From assembly GCF_042186555.1 (NCBI RefSeq), contig NC_133333.1, positions 225,815,569-225,879,568 of the forward strand: 64,000 nucleotides of DNA. Direction: 5' to 3'. Made by a program: the position numbers and the translations under genes. Under the pieces are notes generated by a model that was given only the letters and a program-made list of their open reading frames with translations, was not told the origin of the DNA and made no database searches. This stretch comes from Aquarana catesbeiana. Its lineage: Eukaryota > Chordata > Amphibia > Anura > Ranidae. Positions 54,888 through 64,000 of this stretch are shown here, in pieces (position 1 is the stretch's first letter; each line of letters starts with the position of its first letter).

Positions 54888-55899
54888 CTGCTTCAGATCC
54901 GCGCTATAGCCGAATGACGGCTACAGTGCAGATCTGCTTTGTCGGGACGACGTCTATTGATGTCCTCCCCTTTTCAGGCTCGCCACGCCGCCCTGAAGGC
55001 CCCTTACCACGTTATCAGCTGTCAGCCAATGACAGCTGATCACGTGATGTAAACAGAAGATTGGTAATCGTTTTTTTTTTCTTCTCACGCTGACAGCGTG
55101 AGGAGAAAAAAAGCCAATCACTGGCTGCTCTTTGAAGGGATATCGGTCCCAAAGAGGAAGAGCCTGTGTGCCCACCAGTATCTCCTGCCAGCAATCAGTG
55201 CCCACAGTAAGTGCCAGCAATTAGTGCCACCTATCAGTGCCCACCAGTGGTGCCAATCAGTGCCTCATCAGTGCTACCTAGCAGTGCTGCCTATCAGTGT
55301 CACCTACCAGTGCCGATCCCTGCTCATCACTGCCACCCATCAGTGTCCATCAGTGCCAGCTATCAGTGCCACCTATTTGTGCCCTTCAGTGCCACCTATC
55401 AATGCCCTTCAGTGCCGCCCATCAGTGCTACCCACAAGTGCCCACCAATGCCACCGATCAGTGCCCACCAGTGCCACCTCATCAGTACCCAACAGTGCCA
55501 TCTATTAGTGCCCATCAGTGCCGCCTTATCATTGCCCATCAGTGCAGCCTATCGGTGCAAATGAGTGCAGCCTATCAGTGCCCATCAGTGTAGCCTCATC
55601 AGCGTACATCAATGAAGGAGAAAAATGACCTGTTTGCAAAATTTATTTAAAAAATATAAAACGGTTTGAATTTTAAAAAAAAAAAATCAGTCTTTTTAAT
55701 TTTTTTTAGCAAAAAATAAAAATCCCAGAGGTGATCAAATACCACCAAAAGAAAGCTCTATTTGTGGGAAAAAAATTATAAAAATTTAATTTGGGTACAG
55801 CGTTGTATGACAGCGCAATTGTCATTCAAAGAGTGACAGTGCTAAAATCTGAAAATTGGTCTGGGCAGGAGGGGGTTTAGGTACCCAGTAAGCAAGTGG
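54888..55899. mobile_element. TTAA element with CAGTGCCCATCAGTGCCACC minisatellite
   Basis: TTAA at 54884-54887 and 55900-55903; the left end is CTGCTTCAGATCC and the right end is CAGTAAGCAAGTGG. It contains a minisatellite at 55195-55605 (about 20-bp CAGTGCCCATCAGTGCCACC units), then AGGTGATCAAATACCACC and AGAAAGCTCTATTTGTGGG, shared with 7860-7925 and 61095-61145. ORFs rich in Cys, Pro, Ser and Ala are repeat translations. Confidence 0.75.
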
Positions 55900-55903
55900 T
55901 TAA

Positions 55904-57356
55904 TACTATTTCCCTCAAAATAACTTCGAAATCAGTGCTGGAACAGGTGTCACTGTCAGGTGGAAAGACGTTATCCTTCCGGTGTGGGGCTCAGTGTAGT
56001 GCTTAGACCTTCACCAACTTGGGGTGCTAACCCAAACAAGAAGCAGATCTCCATGCAAACACTTAACTAAATGAGAATTGATTGCATAGAATTCCCCCAC
56101 CAATTCCAACAAGCATTAGATTTACCAACAGCTATTGTAGTGCAAAAAACTACCTGGTTCCATATACATTGAATGGACTGTTTAAGTTGAGATTGTACCG
56201 TCTAATTGTTATATAAGTACCTACTTTAGGGGGAATGATGGGATCAGCACTGAAGAGAGTAAGGAGCAGACTTTTCTCCAAGAAATGTAAGCATTTCAGT
56301 CAATTACTCTTTATCATTCTCAGAAAGCCCAGCTCTAGGTAACGTTTGAGTACAGGTCCTCTTTATCACATGACTATAAAATAAGGCTTATTAGTGTTTG
56401 AATTAACCCCTTTAAGACACCCCACAACTTATGCAATGAAGATCCTTAGTGCGTTAGATGACAATTTAATCCTTATAAACCTTTACTCGATTTTAATATG
56501 TCAATAATGGGCCAACCTACGTCACTGCTAGTCACTTTGTGAATACTAAGCTTGATGAATTGACCCCATAAAACCCTTGAAAAAGATGGAGAAAGGACAT
56601 TTTTCCCCCACACCCACTGACACTTTTGTGGACGTTTTCCTCCCTTTGGTTATCTCTTTTGTTAGTTAGAATTTATCGCCGGCACATCCTGCAATAAATC
56701 ACTCTGGTGATGGAGATTCCAAATTAGACACCTAAAGACTATTGTTTGTGCTGCTTTTCAGGGATGCACAAAGAGGCCGCTGCAAAAGTCAAGAAGAAAA
56801 TGAGAAGGGAGGGAGCCAAAAGCAACATCAAGTTAATAAGATGGCACGGTTACAAAAAGTGAAATATACTCAACTTCACGGCTTCCGCTGGGGAAAATAG
56901 CTCTTTCCTTACTGAATATTTCATTTTTGGATTAGTTTGATGCAGGTTAATTCTCCTAGCTGTATGTTCTACATATACTGTATAGGGACTGGTGTGGCAA
57001 GACCTATGGGAACTCCTAATACCATACAGTTACAGCCTTTAGAAGGGGCAATCTTCTTTCCTGGAAAGAATCAGTCTATCCAATTGTATCTCACCAACAG
57101 TGAGGCTGGAACCTCAAAGGTAAATCCAAGTTCTATCAACATCCTATAATGTTTTCAGCTGTTTCCCAATGAAGAAAACTCAAGGCTCAAAGTAGGTGGG
57201 ACTTTTAAGTTGCACAAATAAATTTAAGATACCGAATAAACACAAATCATATAATTGTATTCACTTTAGTGAATTGTGGTGTTTTGAGAGCCCATAAAAT
57301 GTGTTGTGTATCTGCCAGCCCTCCCCAACTTCATCGGTACACATGATAATATGTTA
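55904..57356. other. Anonymous stretch, no gene
   Basis: Unique-looking sequence with moderate GC and no coding frame over about 70 codons. A short frame at 56937-57149 has no motif. This is one of the few low-repeat stretches here, so a distal regulatory element or non-coding exon cannot be excluded. Confidence 0.4.
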
Positions 57357-57360
57357 TACC

Positions 57361-58348
57361 TGTAGTGCCCTCCTAGTTAGGCTGCTAGGTGTATTTATTT
57401 TATGGCTCCACTGTAGTAAGTGGAATGGTTGTTGATTGGTTGGGTCTGGTTGGGATTCCTGAGCTAAGAGTTTGATTGTTTCTCCCTGCTTCTGGAAGCA
57501 GCTTTCAGAGCATAGGGAGGGAGATTCAAATGATCAGATGAAGATTTATCATGCCCTGGCCAATCCCAGGAAGGGGACATCCAGAAGGTAGCTGGGGATG
57601 TTATAAATATGCAGGAAGCCTAAGCAGATCAGGGAGTGTTCCAGTCTCTTGGGGGGCTGTTGCCCCTTGGAGATGGCCAGAGAGACAAGAGATTCCTGCT
57701 TGGGGCTCAGCGGATGTTGGGCTGAGGGCCTAAAAAATAATTGTTAAAGAAATACGTTTGCTGAATGGCACTGTCTCTGAGTCCTGGACTGAAAGAGGAA
57801 TTCTTATTTCCTTTACAGAGGATTTGCCTGAGGATGCTGGATGGCGGACAGTTCCTGGGACACTGTGAGTAAAGACTTCACTCGGGCTGATAGTTGGGCA
57901 AGTGCCAGAGGGGAACCAGTTGCCAGAGGTTACTTTATGGACTGCTGTTGCAGGGCAGTCGATATACTAGCCATGCCCTGCTACCCCCAGAAAAGCTGCT
58001 TTTGGGAAGATTTGTCTTTCTACTGTGTTTATTGATTGTTTTGGAGTATCCCATGACCCTAAACCCTAAAAAGGCATACCCTAGACCAGTGATGGCAAAC
58101 CTTGGCACCCCAGATGTTTTGGAACTACATTTCCCATAATGCTCATGCACTTTTCAATGTAGATGAGCATCATGGGAAATGTAGTTCCAAAACATCTGGG
58201 GTGCAAAGGTTCGCCATCACTGCCCTAGACTATGCCTTAATTTTCGGTATGATTGGGACTTTGCCTGGGTGGCCGGCAGCAGGCAGCCTCTGTACTATTC
58301 TGGAGAACTCATCTATTTTCAGTGGTCTCATAATGGGTAAGCGCTACA
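57361..58348 (+). mobile_element. Solo LTR (TGTAG...CTACA) with a MITE inserted
   Basis: It begins TGTAGTGCCC and ends GTAAGCGCTACA, obeying the TG...CA rule with a short TGTAG/CTACA inverted repeat. TACC flanks both sides (57357-57360 and 58349-58352), a 4-bp duplication. TATAAAT at 57602-57608 could be its promoter. There is no internal coding region, so this is a solo LTR left by recombination, about 0.84 kb without the 136-bp MITE. It is probably a Ty3/gypsy-type or other LTR element; the family is not identified. The ORFs inside are non-coding. Confidence 0.7.
58087..58222. mobile_element. Hairpin hAT MITE, perfect 8-bp target duplication
   Basis: CAGTGATGGCAAACC and GGTTCGCCATCACTG are the ends, with CCCTAGAC on both sides (58079-58086 and 58223-58230). 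The arms CCCCAGATGTTTTGGAACTA pair over nearly the whole length around the TGCACTTTTCAATG loop. It was inserted into the solo LTR after that LTR integrated. Confidence 0.92.
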
Positions 58349-58592
58349 TACCTCTGATGTAAAGGAGGATCATAAGAGGGTGTGGGACATGTGTGCAGAG
58401 TTTAAACTTATCATTATAATTGTTGTGGTATTTATATTTTTGTGGTATTGTGTCTGCCTTTTTTGGAGGCTTATGTTTGCCTTTGGGAGGCTATTATATT
58501 TTAAATAACTAAATTATCATTTTTAGACTACTGTGAATAAAATTATATGATTTTTAGTTAATTGGGGTCTTAAATGTATGCGTGCACCTTAA

Positions 58593-58950
58593 GGCCCGTT
58601 TTACACGTGCGCCTTCACTAAGCGGAATCCACTTGCTCAGCAGGGGATCTTTCTGCTGATCCCCGCTGAGCAGGCGGATGACAGGTCCATGTCCGCTCAG
58701 CTTTGCAGAGCGGACATGGACACAGCCTCACTTGCCTCCATGGTGCAATCGGATGGAAATGCCATCCGATCCGCCGGATGAATGAGGAATAGGACCAGCA
58801 TTCATCTGTTTTTGGCAGAAAGGATCGAATCGGATAGCTGCAGGTGCCAGTGGACATCCGACGCTCCATAGAAGAGACTAGAGGGTTGGATCAGGTCCGC
58901 CTGGAAAACTAACAGGCGGACCTGATCAGACAGCCTGTGTGAAAGGGGCC
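58593..58950. mobile_element. PIF/Harbinger-like MITE (GGCCCGTTTTACACG ends)
   Basis: TAA (58590-58592) and TAG (58951-58953) flank GGCCCGTTTTACACGTGCG and the inverted right end GGCCCCTTTCACACAGGC. The interior GCTGAGCAG and GGACATGGACACAGCC blocks resemble 14074-14458. Non-coding. Confidence 0.7.
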
Positions 58951-58953
58951 TAG

Positions 58954-59525
58954 AAGTCCCACCTGTTTTGATGCTTGAGTTTGTGACACTGCAAGGGACA
59001 TTGGTACCAAGTTCCAGCTTTATTTGGGGTCCTGTTTCCTAATGTCAGCTTAACGTGCTTTTTGGTAAATGTTCCTTCCCTTCAGTCAATTAAAAAAAAC
59101 ACTAATTAGAATTGAACGGTCCTTAGCAATTTGTTATCAGCTAAATCATTTCCCAATTTTGTGAGACCAAACAATAAAATGTTGTGGTGGAAATTAATCA
59201 AAGCCACTGCAGTGCCCGTGTGAAAGCAGTTTTTAATTGATTACAGTTCAATGCCCATTAGATGATCAATAGACACAAGTGAGGTTATACTTACCTGCTC
59301 TGGTACCCATTTGTGGAATTTCTGCTCTGCTACAGGGTTAGGCCACTGGAAGAATCTTCACATCTGACACACTTCCAAGTGTGTCTTATGTCTGTATCCT
59401 TCTCTGCCTTTTGTGGTTCCCTACACGATGAACAGTGCATTTCAAATGTACACCATACTGGAGTCAACCCATTGGTTTTCAGGGTGATATAAGGACTCCC
59501 ATCTGGTCTGGGAGCATTATTTATT
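58954..59525. other. Anonymous stretch, no gene
   Basis: No coding motif or bounded repeat recognised; small frames on the minus strand (59330-59548) lack domains. Confidence 0.4.
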
Positions 59526-59779
59526 GAATGACCGCAATTTGGGGCCATGTCCTATGCCTGATGAAGGGTTACTACATGAGGAGGTTCCTAGGACACGGCG
59601 CAACCCCGATCTAGGTAAAGAGCCTATGACGTTGCTCTTTATCCATGTGATCGGCTGTGTCCAATCACAGCAGGTCACATGTAAACAAGGAAGTGCCATT
59701 TATCGTCTCTCCTCGACTCACACAGGGAGAGCCGATCAGCAGCATCTCCTTGGAGGCGAGACCTGTACAGGTAATCAGG

Positions 59780-60410
59780 GCACTGATTACAGTGCAGTGC
59801 CCATCAGTGACACCAATCAGTGGCCCATAAGTGACACCAATCAGTGCCCATTAGTGATGCCAGTCGGGGCTGCCTTTCAGTGTCCATCAGTGCTGCCCAT
59901 CAGTGCCTTTCAGTGCCGCCCATCGGTGCCCACGAGTGCCCACCAGTGCCACCTATCAGTGCCCATCAGTGCCGCCTATCAGTGCCACCTATCAGTGCCC
60001 ATCAGTGTGGCTTATTAGTGCCTCCTCATCAGTACCACCTAATCAGTTCTCTTCAGTGCCGCCTCATCAGTGCCCAAAAGTGCTGCCTCATCAGTGCCCA
60101 TCAGTGCCACCTATCAGTGCCGCCTATCAGTGCCACCTATCAGTGCCCATCAGTACAGCTTATTAGTGCCTCCTCATCAGTACCACCTACTCAGTTCCCT
60201 TCAGTGTCGCCTCATCAGTGCCCATAAGTGCCGCCTCATCAGTGCCCATCAGTGCCACCTATCAGTGCCACCTATCAGTGCCCATAAGTGCCGCCTATCA
60301 GTGCCACCTATCAGTGCTCATCAATGAGGCTTATTAGTGCCTCCTCATCGGTACCACTTCATCAGTGCCCATAAGTGCTGCCTCATCAGTGCCCATCAGT
60401 GAAGGAGAAA
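59780..60410. repeat. CAGTGCCACCTATCAGTGCC minisatellite
   Basis: About 30 copies of a 19-23 bp unit alternating CAGTGCCCATCAGTGCC and CAGTGCCGCCTATCAGTGCC. A larger block with TTATTAGTGCCTCCTCATC recurs at about 60010, 60170 and 60330, a period of about 160 bp. The three long plus frames are artefacts. Confidence 0.92.
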
Positions 60411-60462
60411 AATTACTTAATTACAAGATTTACTGACAGAAACTAAGACTTTTTTTTTTTAA

Positions 60463-61061
60463 CCACTTCAATACCAGGCACTTAGACACCTTCCTGCCCA
60501 GGCCAATTTTCAGCTTTCAGCGCTGTCGCAATTTGAATGACAATTGCGCGGTCATGCAACACTGTACCCAAACAAATTTTTTATCATTTTGTTCCCACAA
60601 ATAGAGCTTACTTTTGGTGGCATTTGATCACCTCTGTGGTTTTTATTTTTTGCGCAACAAATAAAAAAAGACCGAAAATTTTGAAAAAAACAAGTTTTTC
60701 TTTGTTTCTGTTAAAATTTTTTGTAAATAAGTACGTTTTCTTCTTCAATGATGGGCACTGATATGGCAGCACTGACGGGCACTGATACGGCAGCACTGTT
60801 GGGCACTGATGAGGTGGCACCAATGAGGTGGCACTGACGGGCACTGATGATGGGCACTGATAGGCGGCACTGATGGGCACTGATAGGTCGGAGGCTCTTT
60901 ACCAAGATCGGTGTATCGGTGTGTCAGACTGACACACCGATCCACTGATCGCCGCGATGCGTGCCGGCGGCATGTTATCCTGCTGGACGTCATATGATGC
61001 CCAGTCAGGATAACTGAACCACCGCCCGGCCGTCATCTGCTATGGGCTGGGCGGGAAGTGG
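60463..61061. mobile_element. TTAA element (inner), 0.6 kb
   Basis: CCACTTCAATACCAGGCAC at the left and GGGCGGGAAGTGG at the right, with TTAA at 60459-60462 and 61062-61065. It is a shortened, inverted relative of its own host, including the GGTCATGCAACACTGTACCC, GAGCTTACTTTTGGTGGC and GATGGGCACTGATGNGGC segments. No coding capacity. Confidence 0.8.
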
Positions 61062-61274
61062 TTAAATATTCTGTCGTTTTTTTAGCAAAAAATAAAAAAA
61101 CAAGCAGTGGTTAAATACCACCAAAAGAAATCTCTATTTGTGTGAAAAAAATGATACAAATGTAATTTGGGTACAATGTTGCATGACCGTGCAATTGCCA
61201 TTCAAAGTGTGACAGCACTGGAAGCTAAAAATTGGCCTGGGCAGGAAGGGGGGTAAGTACCCAGTAGGCAAGTG

Positions 61275-62530
61275 GATATAGTCACACTAAACTATATCCT
61301 TATTCTCCAATAATAATAATAAAATCCAATCAGATACACTACATAATAGCCCTGTAATCTATTTTTCATGGGAAAAGTATGTTTTTCTGCCTCCTTGTAA
61401 TGTACAAGTCAGATCACAACAACAATAAAAAAGGAATCTGGGACATTTAAAGGAGGCTTAGAGCAATTGAAGGGATTTTTTTAAGTTAGGAGGACATACT
61501 TAATTTTGCTTTTTAATTTCATGTACTTGATCTTCTTTTTTTTTCAAGCAACAGGGTCACTTTAACTAGGAATAACCCAGACAGAGAACCCCTTCAGTTG
61601 AGCATGGAGGGTTCAAGTTTAGTAGCAGGGTGAGCCCTACAAAAACAGTCATAGTCTGTTGCCATATAGTGTAAATGACAGACGTCAAACTAACAGACCA
61701 TGCCGTACTATGTAAAGCATACATAGGTAAAAACAGATATTTTTTTGAGGCCTTCAAACGAAGAAGGAATATACGGAAGGTAGATTCTGTCTGTCAAAGG
61801 CTCATAGTAAACATATTTTACACATGGATAGAATTTAGTGTTATGGTTTTAGTGTTGTCATAGAGAACAGGTTTTCCTCTTCAGTACTGTTTGCAGATTA
61901 TAAAATAGAAACAAAAAGAGTAGCAAATGTAAAAACATCCATTTAGTCCCATTGCGGTTGACCGGTTGGGAAACTGGGAAGTCACACAGGAGGTTTGGAC
62001 AGAGCCATGATTTGGATGAACAACTACCGAAGTTTATGTACTTGTAATAAATAGTGACTTTCACTGGGAATTTCAACGGTTTCACACAAATAAAACCTGC
62101 AAAGTTTGTTTTCTAACCCACTACAGTATTTTTAATTTTGGAACCTTTTTTTTGTTCCATTTCGTTCCCACGTTTTATGTTGACTCTTTTTTCTTTTCTT
62201 TTTTTTACTCCTGTATCGCCTTTGCTTTTTAAGTCACTAAAACCTGCTGCCATGATAGATTACCTGACAATATCACATTTTTACATTGGAATCTCTTTTG
62301 ATCACCCCTGGTAACTAAAAAGCCAGTGAACTTCCACAGATGTCATTAAACAGAGGAACTGAGTAAGTCTGGGGACAATAGGGCTGTTACGTGTACAAGT
62401 GACTGTGTAACCTTGATGGAGGTGTCCGTCTTTTTTTGCGTCAGTGAGAGCCTTTTGTATTTAGAATTTCAAGGGCTGAAACAACGGCTGATTCCCCCTT
62501 TTCATGTTGTAGGTTTCAGTGGCATATGTA
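61275..62530. other. Anonymous stretch, no gene
   Basis: AT-rich sequence without bounded repeats. Small frames at 61566-61757 and 61858-62085 lack motifs. Confidence 0.4.
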
Positions 62531-62701
62531 GGGTTGCCACCTCATTCCTTTAAAACCGAGCACATATGAATTACACAGGTTCTGAGGCAAATTTAATGCA
62601 GATAAGGCACCAAGTGAGTTTAATTACTTTACCTACCCAATCAGCCACAGAACCCGTGTACCTAATATGTGTTTGGTTTTAAAGGGATGAGGTGGTAACC
62701 C
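62531..62701. mobile_element. Hairpin MITE with GGGTTGCCACCTCAT ends (TA-flanked)
   Basis: The left end GGGTTGCCACCTCATTCC and inverted right end GGGTTACCACCTCATCCC extend through CTTTAAAACC. TA stands on each side (62529-62530 and 62702-62703), so it may be a Tc1/mariner-type MITE. 171 bp, non-coding. Confidence 0.75.
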
Positions 62702-62728
62702 TAAGCATACGTTAGTATACAGCAGTCT

Positions 62729-63780
62729 TTCTCAACCTTTTTAACATGGAGCCCTTGATAAAACTTAACTTTCCAGCCCCAGGGAACCCCTGCTAAATTA
62801 CTATATCTACATCAAATGGTAGATTAGTGTGATGGTCAGTGAGAAGAATGCTCCTTACATTATGGTCCTTGGGAAGGATCCCCCCTTGGAGATAGGTAAA
62901 ACTATCATGGGTGTCAGTGGGAAATTATCTTAGAGGCATAATCTTTATATTGCTCAAGAAACCCCTAACAACCTCTGGAGGAACCTTAGGGTTTCACGGA
63001 TACCTGGTTGAGAAAGGTTGGTTTAGAGTATCAGGCCCAGGAACATAGTAAGTGACCTCATTGGGATAAACATGAATTAATAATGAGGCTGGTTTTAGAT
63101 GTTCTTTCTTTATACTTACCTTTTTTAAATGTTTTTAGGCTGGGTCATGGGAGGCCTTAGGAGTGCATTGCACAGTTTCAGCGGACGTCTGTTTAGTTCT
63201 TTTTGGCCCACCTTACCAAAGCTCTACTCCAACTTTCTCAGCCTTTTTAACATGATGGAGCCCTTAACTTTCCAGCCCCAGGGAACCCATGCTAAAAATT
63301 ACTAAATCTACAGCAAATGGTAGATTAGTGTGATGGTCACTGGGAAGAATGCTCCTTACATTATGGTCCTTGGGAAGAGAAGGCCCCCCCCCCCCCCGGA
63401 GATAGGTAAGACTATCATGGGTGTCAGTGGGAACTTATCTTAGAGGGAGAATCTTTACATTGCTCAAGGAACCCCTAACAACCTCTGGAGGAACCATAGG
63501 GTTTCACGGAACCCTGGTTGAGAAAGGCTGGTTTAGAGTATCAGGCCCAAGAACATAATAAGTGACCTCAGTGGGATAAACATTAATTAATATTGAGGCT
63601 GGTTTTACATTTTTCTTTCTTTTTTTTTTTTTTCTTTTTTTCTTTTCTTAGTTTTCTTTATACTTACCTTTTTAGATGTTTTTAGGCTGGGTAATGGGAG
63701 GCCTTAGGAGTGCATTGCAGTGTTTCAGTGGACGTCTGTTTAGTTCTTTTTGGCACACCTTACCAAAGCTCTACTCCATA
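62729..63780 (+). repeat. Tandem duplication of a 0.5 kb segment containing a MITE
   Basis: 62729-63230 and 63233-63780 are direct copies. Both contain a TTCTCA(A/G)CCTTTTTAACATG ... CCTGGTTGAGAAAGG MITE, then TAGAGTATCAGGCCCA, TTTTTAGGCTGGGT and GCATTGCA, ending CAAAGCTCTACTCCA. They differ by substitutions and by homopolymer expansions in the second copy (C16 at 63385-63400, poly(T) near 63625). The MITE alone could have been copied elsewhere, but the shared flank shows that the duplication was segmental. Confidence 0.85.
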
Positions 63781-63960
63781 GGATTGTTTCCATACACTAA
63801 AAGCCTAAAGCTGTATTCAGTTTGGAAGAAATTGCTCGATATTAGACTGTTTATGTGCTGTAAGCCAGCAGTTCTAGAAATACTATTGGCCCCATGGACA
63901 TTAAGGAATAACTTACATGGCACTGCCAAGTATACTAAAATGAGGAATATCCCTATTATA

Positions 63961-63961
63961 C

Positions 63962-64000
<39 letters not shown>
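63961..64000. repeat. (TA)n microsatellite at the window edge
   Basis: An uninterrupted AT dinucleotide run reaching the last base; the full length is outside the window. Confidence 0.95.

Larger units (their letters stand above)
59526..61274. mobile_element. TTAA-type element (outer), interrupted at an internal TTAA
   Basis: The right part, 61066-61274, matches 55690-55899: AGCAAAAAATAAAAA, AAATACCACCAAAAGAAA, GGGTACAATGTTGCATGACC, GGCCTGGGCAGGA, GTACCCAGTAGGCAAGTGG. The left part has the same CAGTGCCACCTATCAGTGCC minisatellite (59780-60410). The left terminus is unclear and the right end lacks a clean TTAA (GTGGATAT), so it is an older copy. Confidence 0.65.

Noticed and set aside
57551..58035. 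Frames within the LTR as a host exon
   Set aside because: They lie entirely inside the TG...CA-bounded solo LTR and have no domain or conserved splice structure.
55098..60327. Cys/Pro/Ser/His-rich frames resembling keratin-associated or metallothionein-like proteins
   Set aside because: They are translations of the CAGTGCCCATCAGTGCC minisatellites inside TTAA elements.

Overview
The window looks like intergenic DNA from a large, transposon-rich vertebrate genome. A frog, probably a ranid or close relative, is my best guess. The reasons are the dense mixture of CR1, L2 and L1 LINEs, Tc1/mariner relics, hAT and PIF/Harbinger-like MITEs, T2/Kolobok-type TTAAAGG MITEs, and a family of about 1 kb TTAA-flanked elements that begin CCACTT and end AAGTGG. 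The assignment rests on repeat style and memory, not on a search. I see no host protein-coding gene, no rRNA or tRNA, no CRISPR array and nothing bacterial. Almost every open frame is a shadow of a repeat or minisatellite, or a decayed transposon gene.

Layout. 0-3.3 kb: a 2.0 kb foldback element (252-2252) abutting a truncated Tc1 relic. 3.4-5.9 kb: a small TTAA MITE and a CR1 LINE on the minus strand. 6.4-10.4 kb: a stack of TTAA elements nested in one another. 11.2-12.4 kb: a MITE interrupted by a hAT element with a perfect 8-bp target duplication. 13.2-13.95 kb: a Tc1 derivative that is itself an inverted duplication. 14.6-17.5 kb: a 2.9 kb hAT-like foldback with a divergent promoter-like centre. 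17.5-26 kb: mostly anonymous sequence with scattered MITEs and one minisatellite. 26-30.2 kb: a hAT MITE, an L2-like LINE tail and nested TTAA elements. 31.3-33.8 kb: the 5' part of an L1. 33.8-37.5 kb: a composite with a 29-bp minisatellite followed by a hAT element. 38.8-40.0 kb: another TTAA element. 40.7-51.1 kb: a giant foldback element. 51.1-64 kb: MITEs, an AT-rich palindrome, a solo LTR and dispersed TTAA elements.

The most notable structure is the 10.4 kb foldback at 40683-51109. Each inverted arm (about 3.0 and 3.7 kb) carries a 145-bp tandem array, about 16.6 copies on the left and 21.6 on the right. The unit begins and ends with CAGCTGTG/CACAGCTG and is flanked by a 7-9 bp direct repeat (AAAGGAG, extendable to AAAGGAGCA), so it appears to have inserted as a unit. 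The two arrays have different higher-order periods: 290 bp on the left and 870 bp on the right. The 3.7 kb loop holds a 30-bp minisatellite and an L1 fragment but no transposase.

A second theme is that two other foldbacks, with different terminal repeats and target duplications (TAA with PIF-like ends; 8 bp with hAT-like ends), share a GC-rich arm module. Both have a symmetric centre with CRE (TGACGTCA), GC boxes and outward-facing TATA-like motifs, followed in each arm by a short purine-rich frame and AATAAA. They look like divergent mini-transcription units built into hairpin transposons. Nothing forms a metabolic or regulatory gene system; the interactions are between mobile elements (nesting, internal target preference, array homogenisation).
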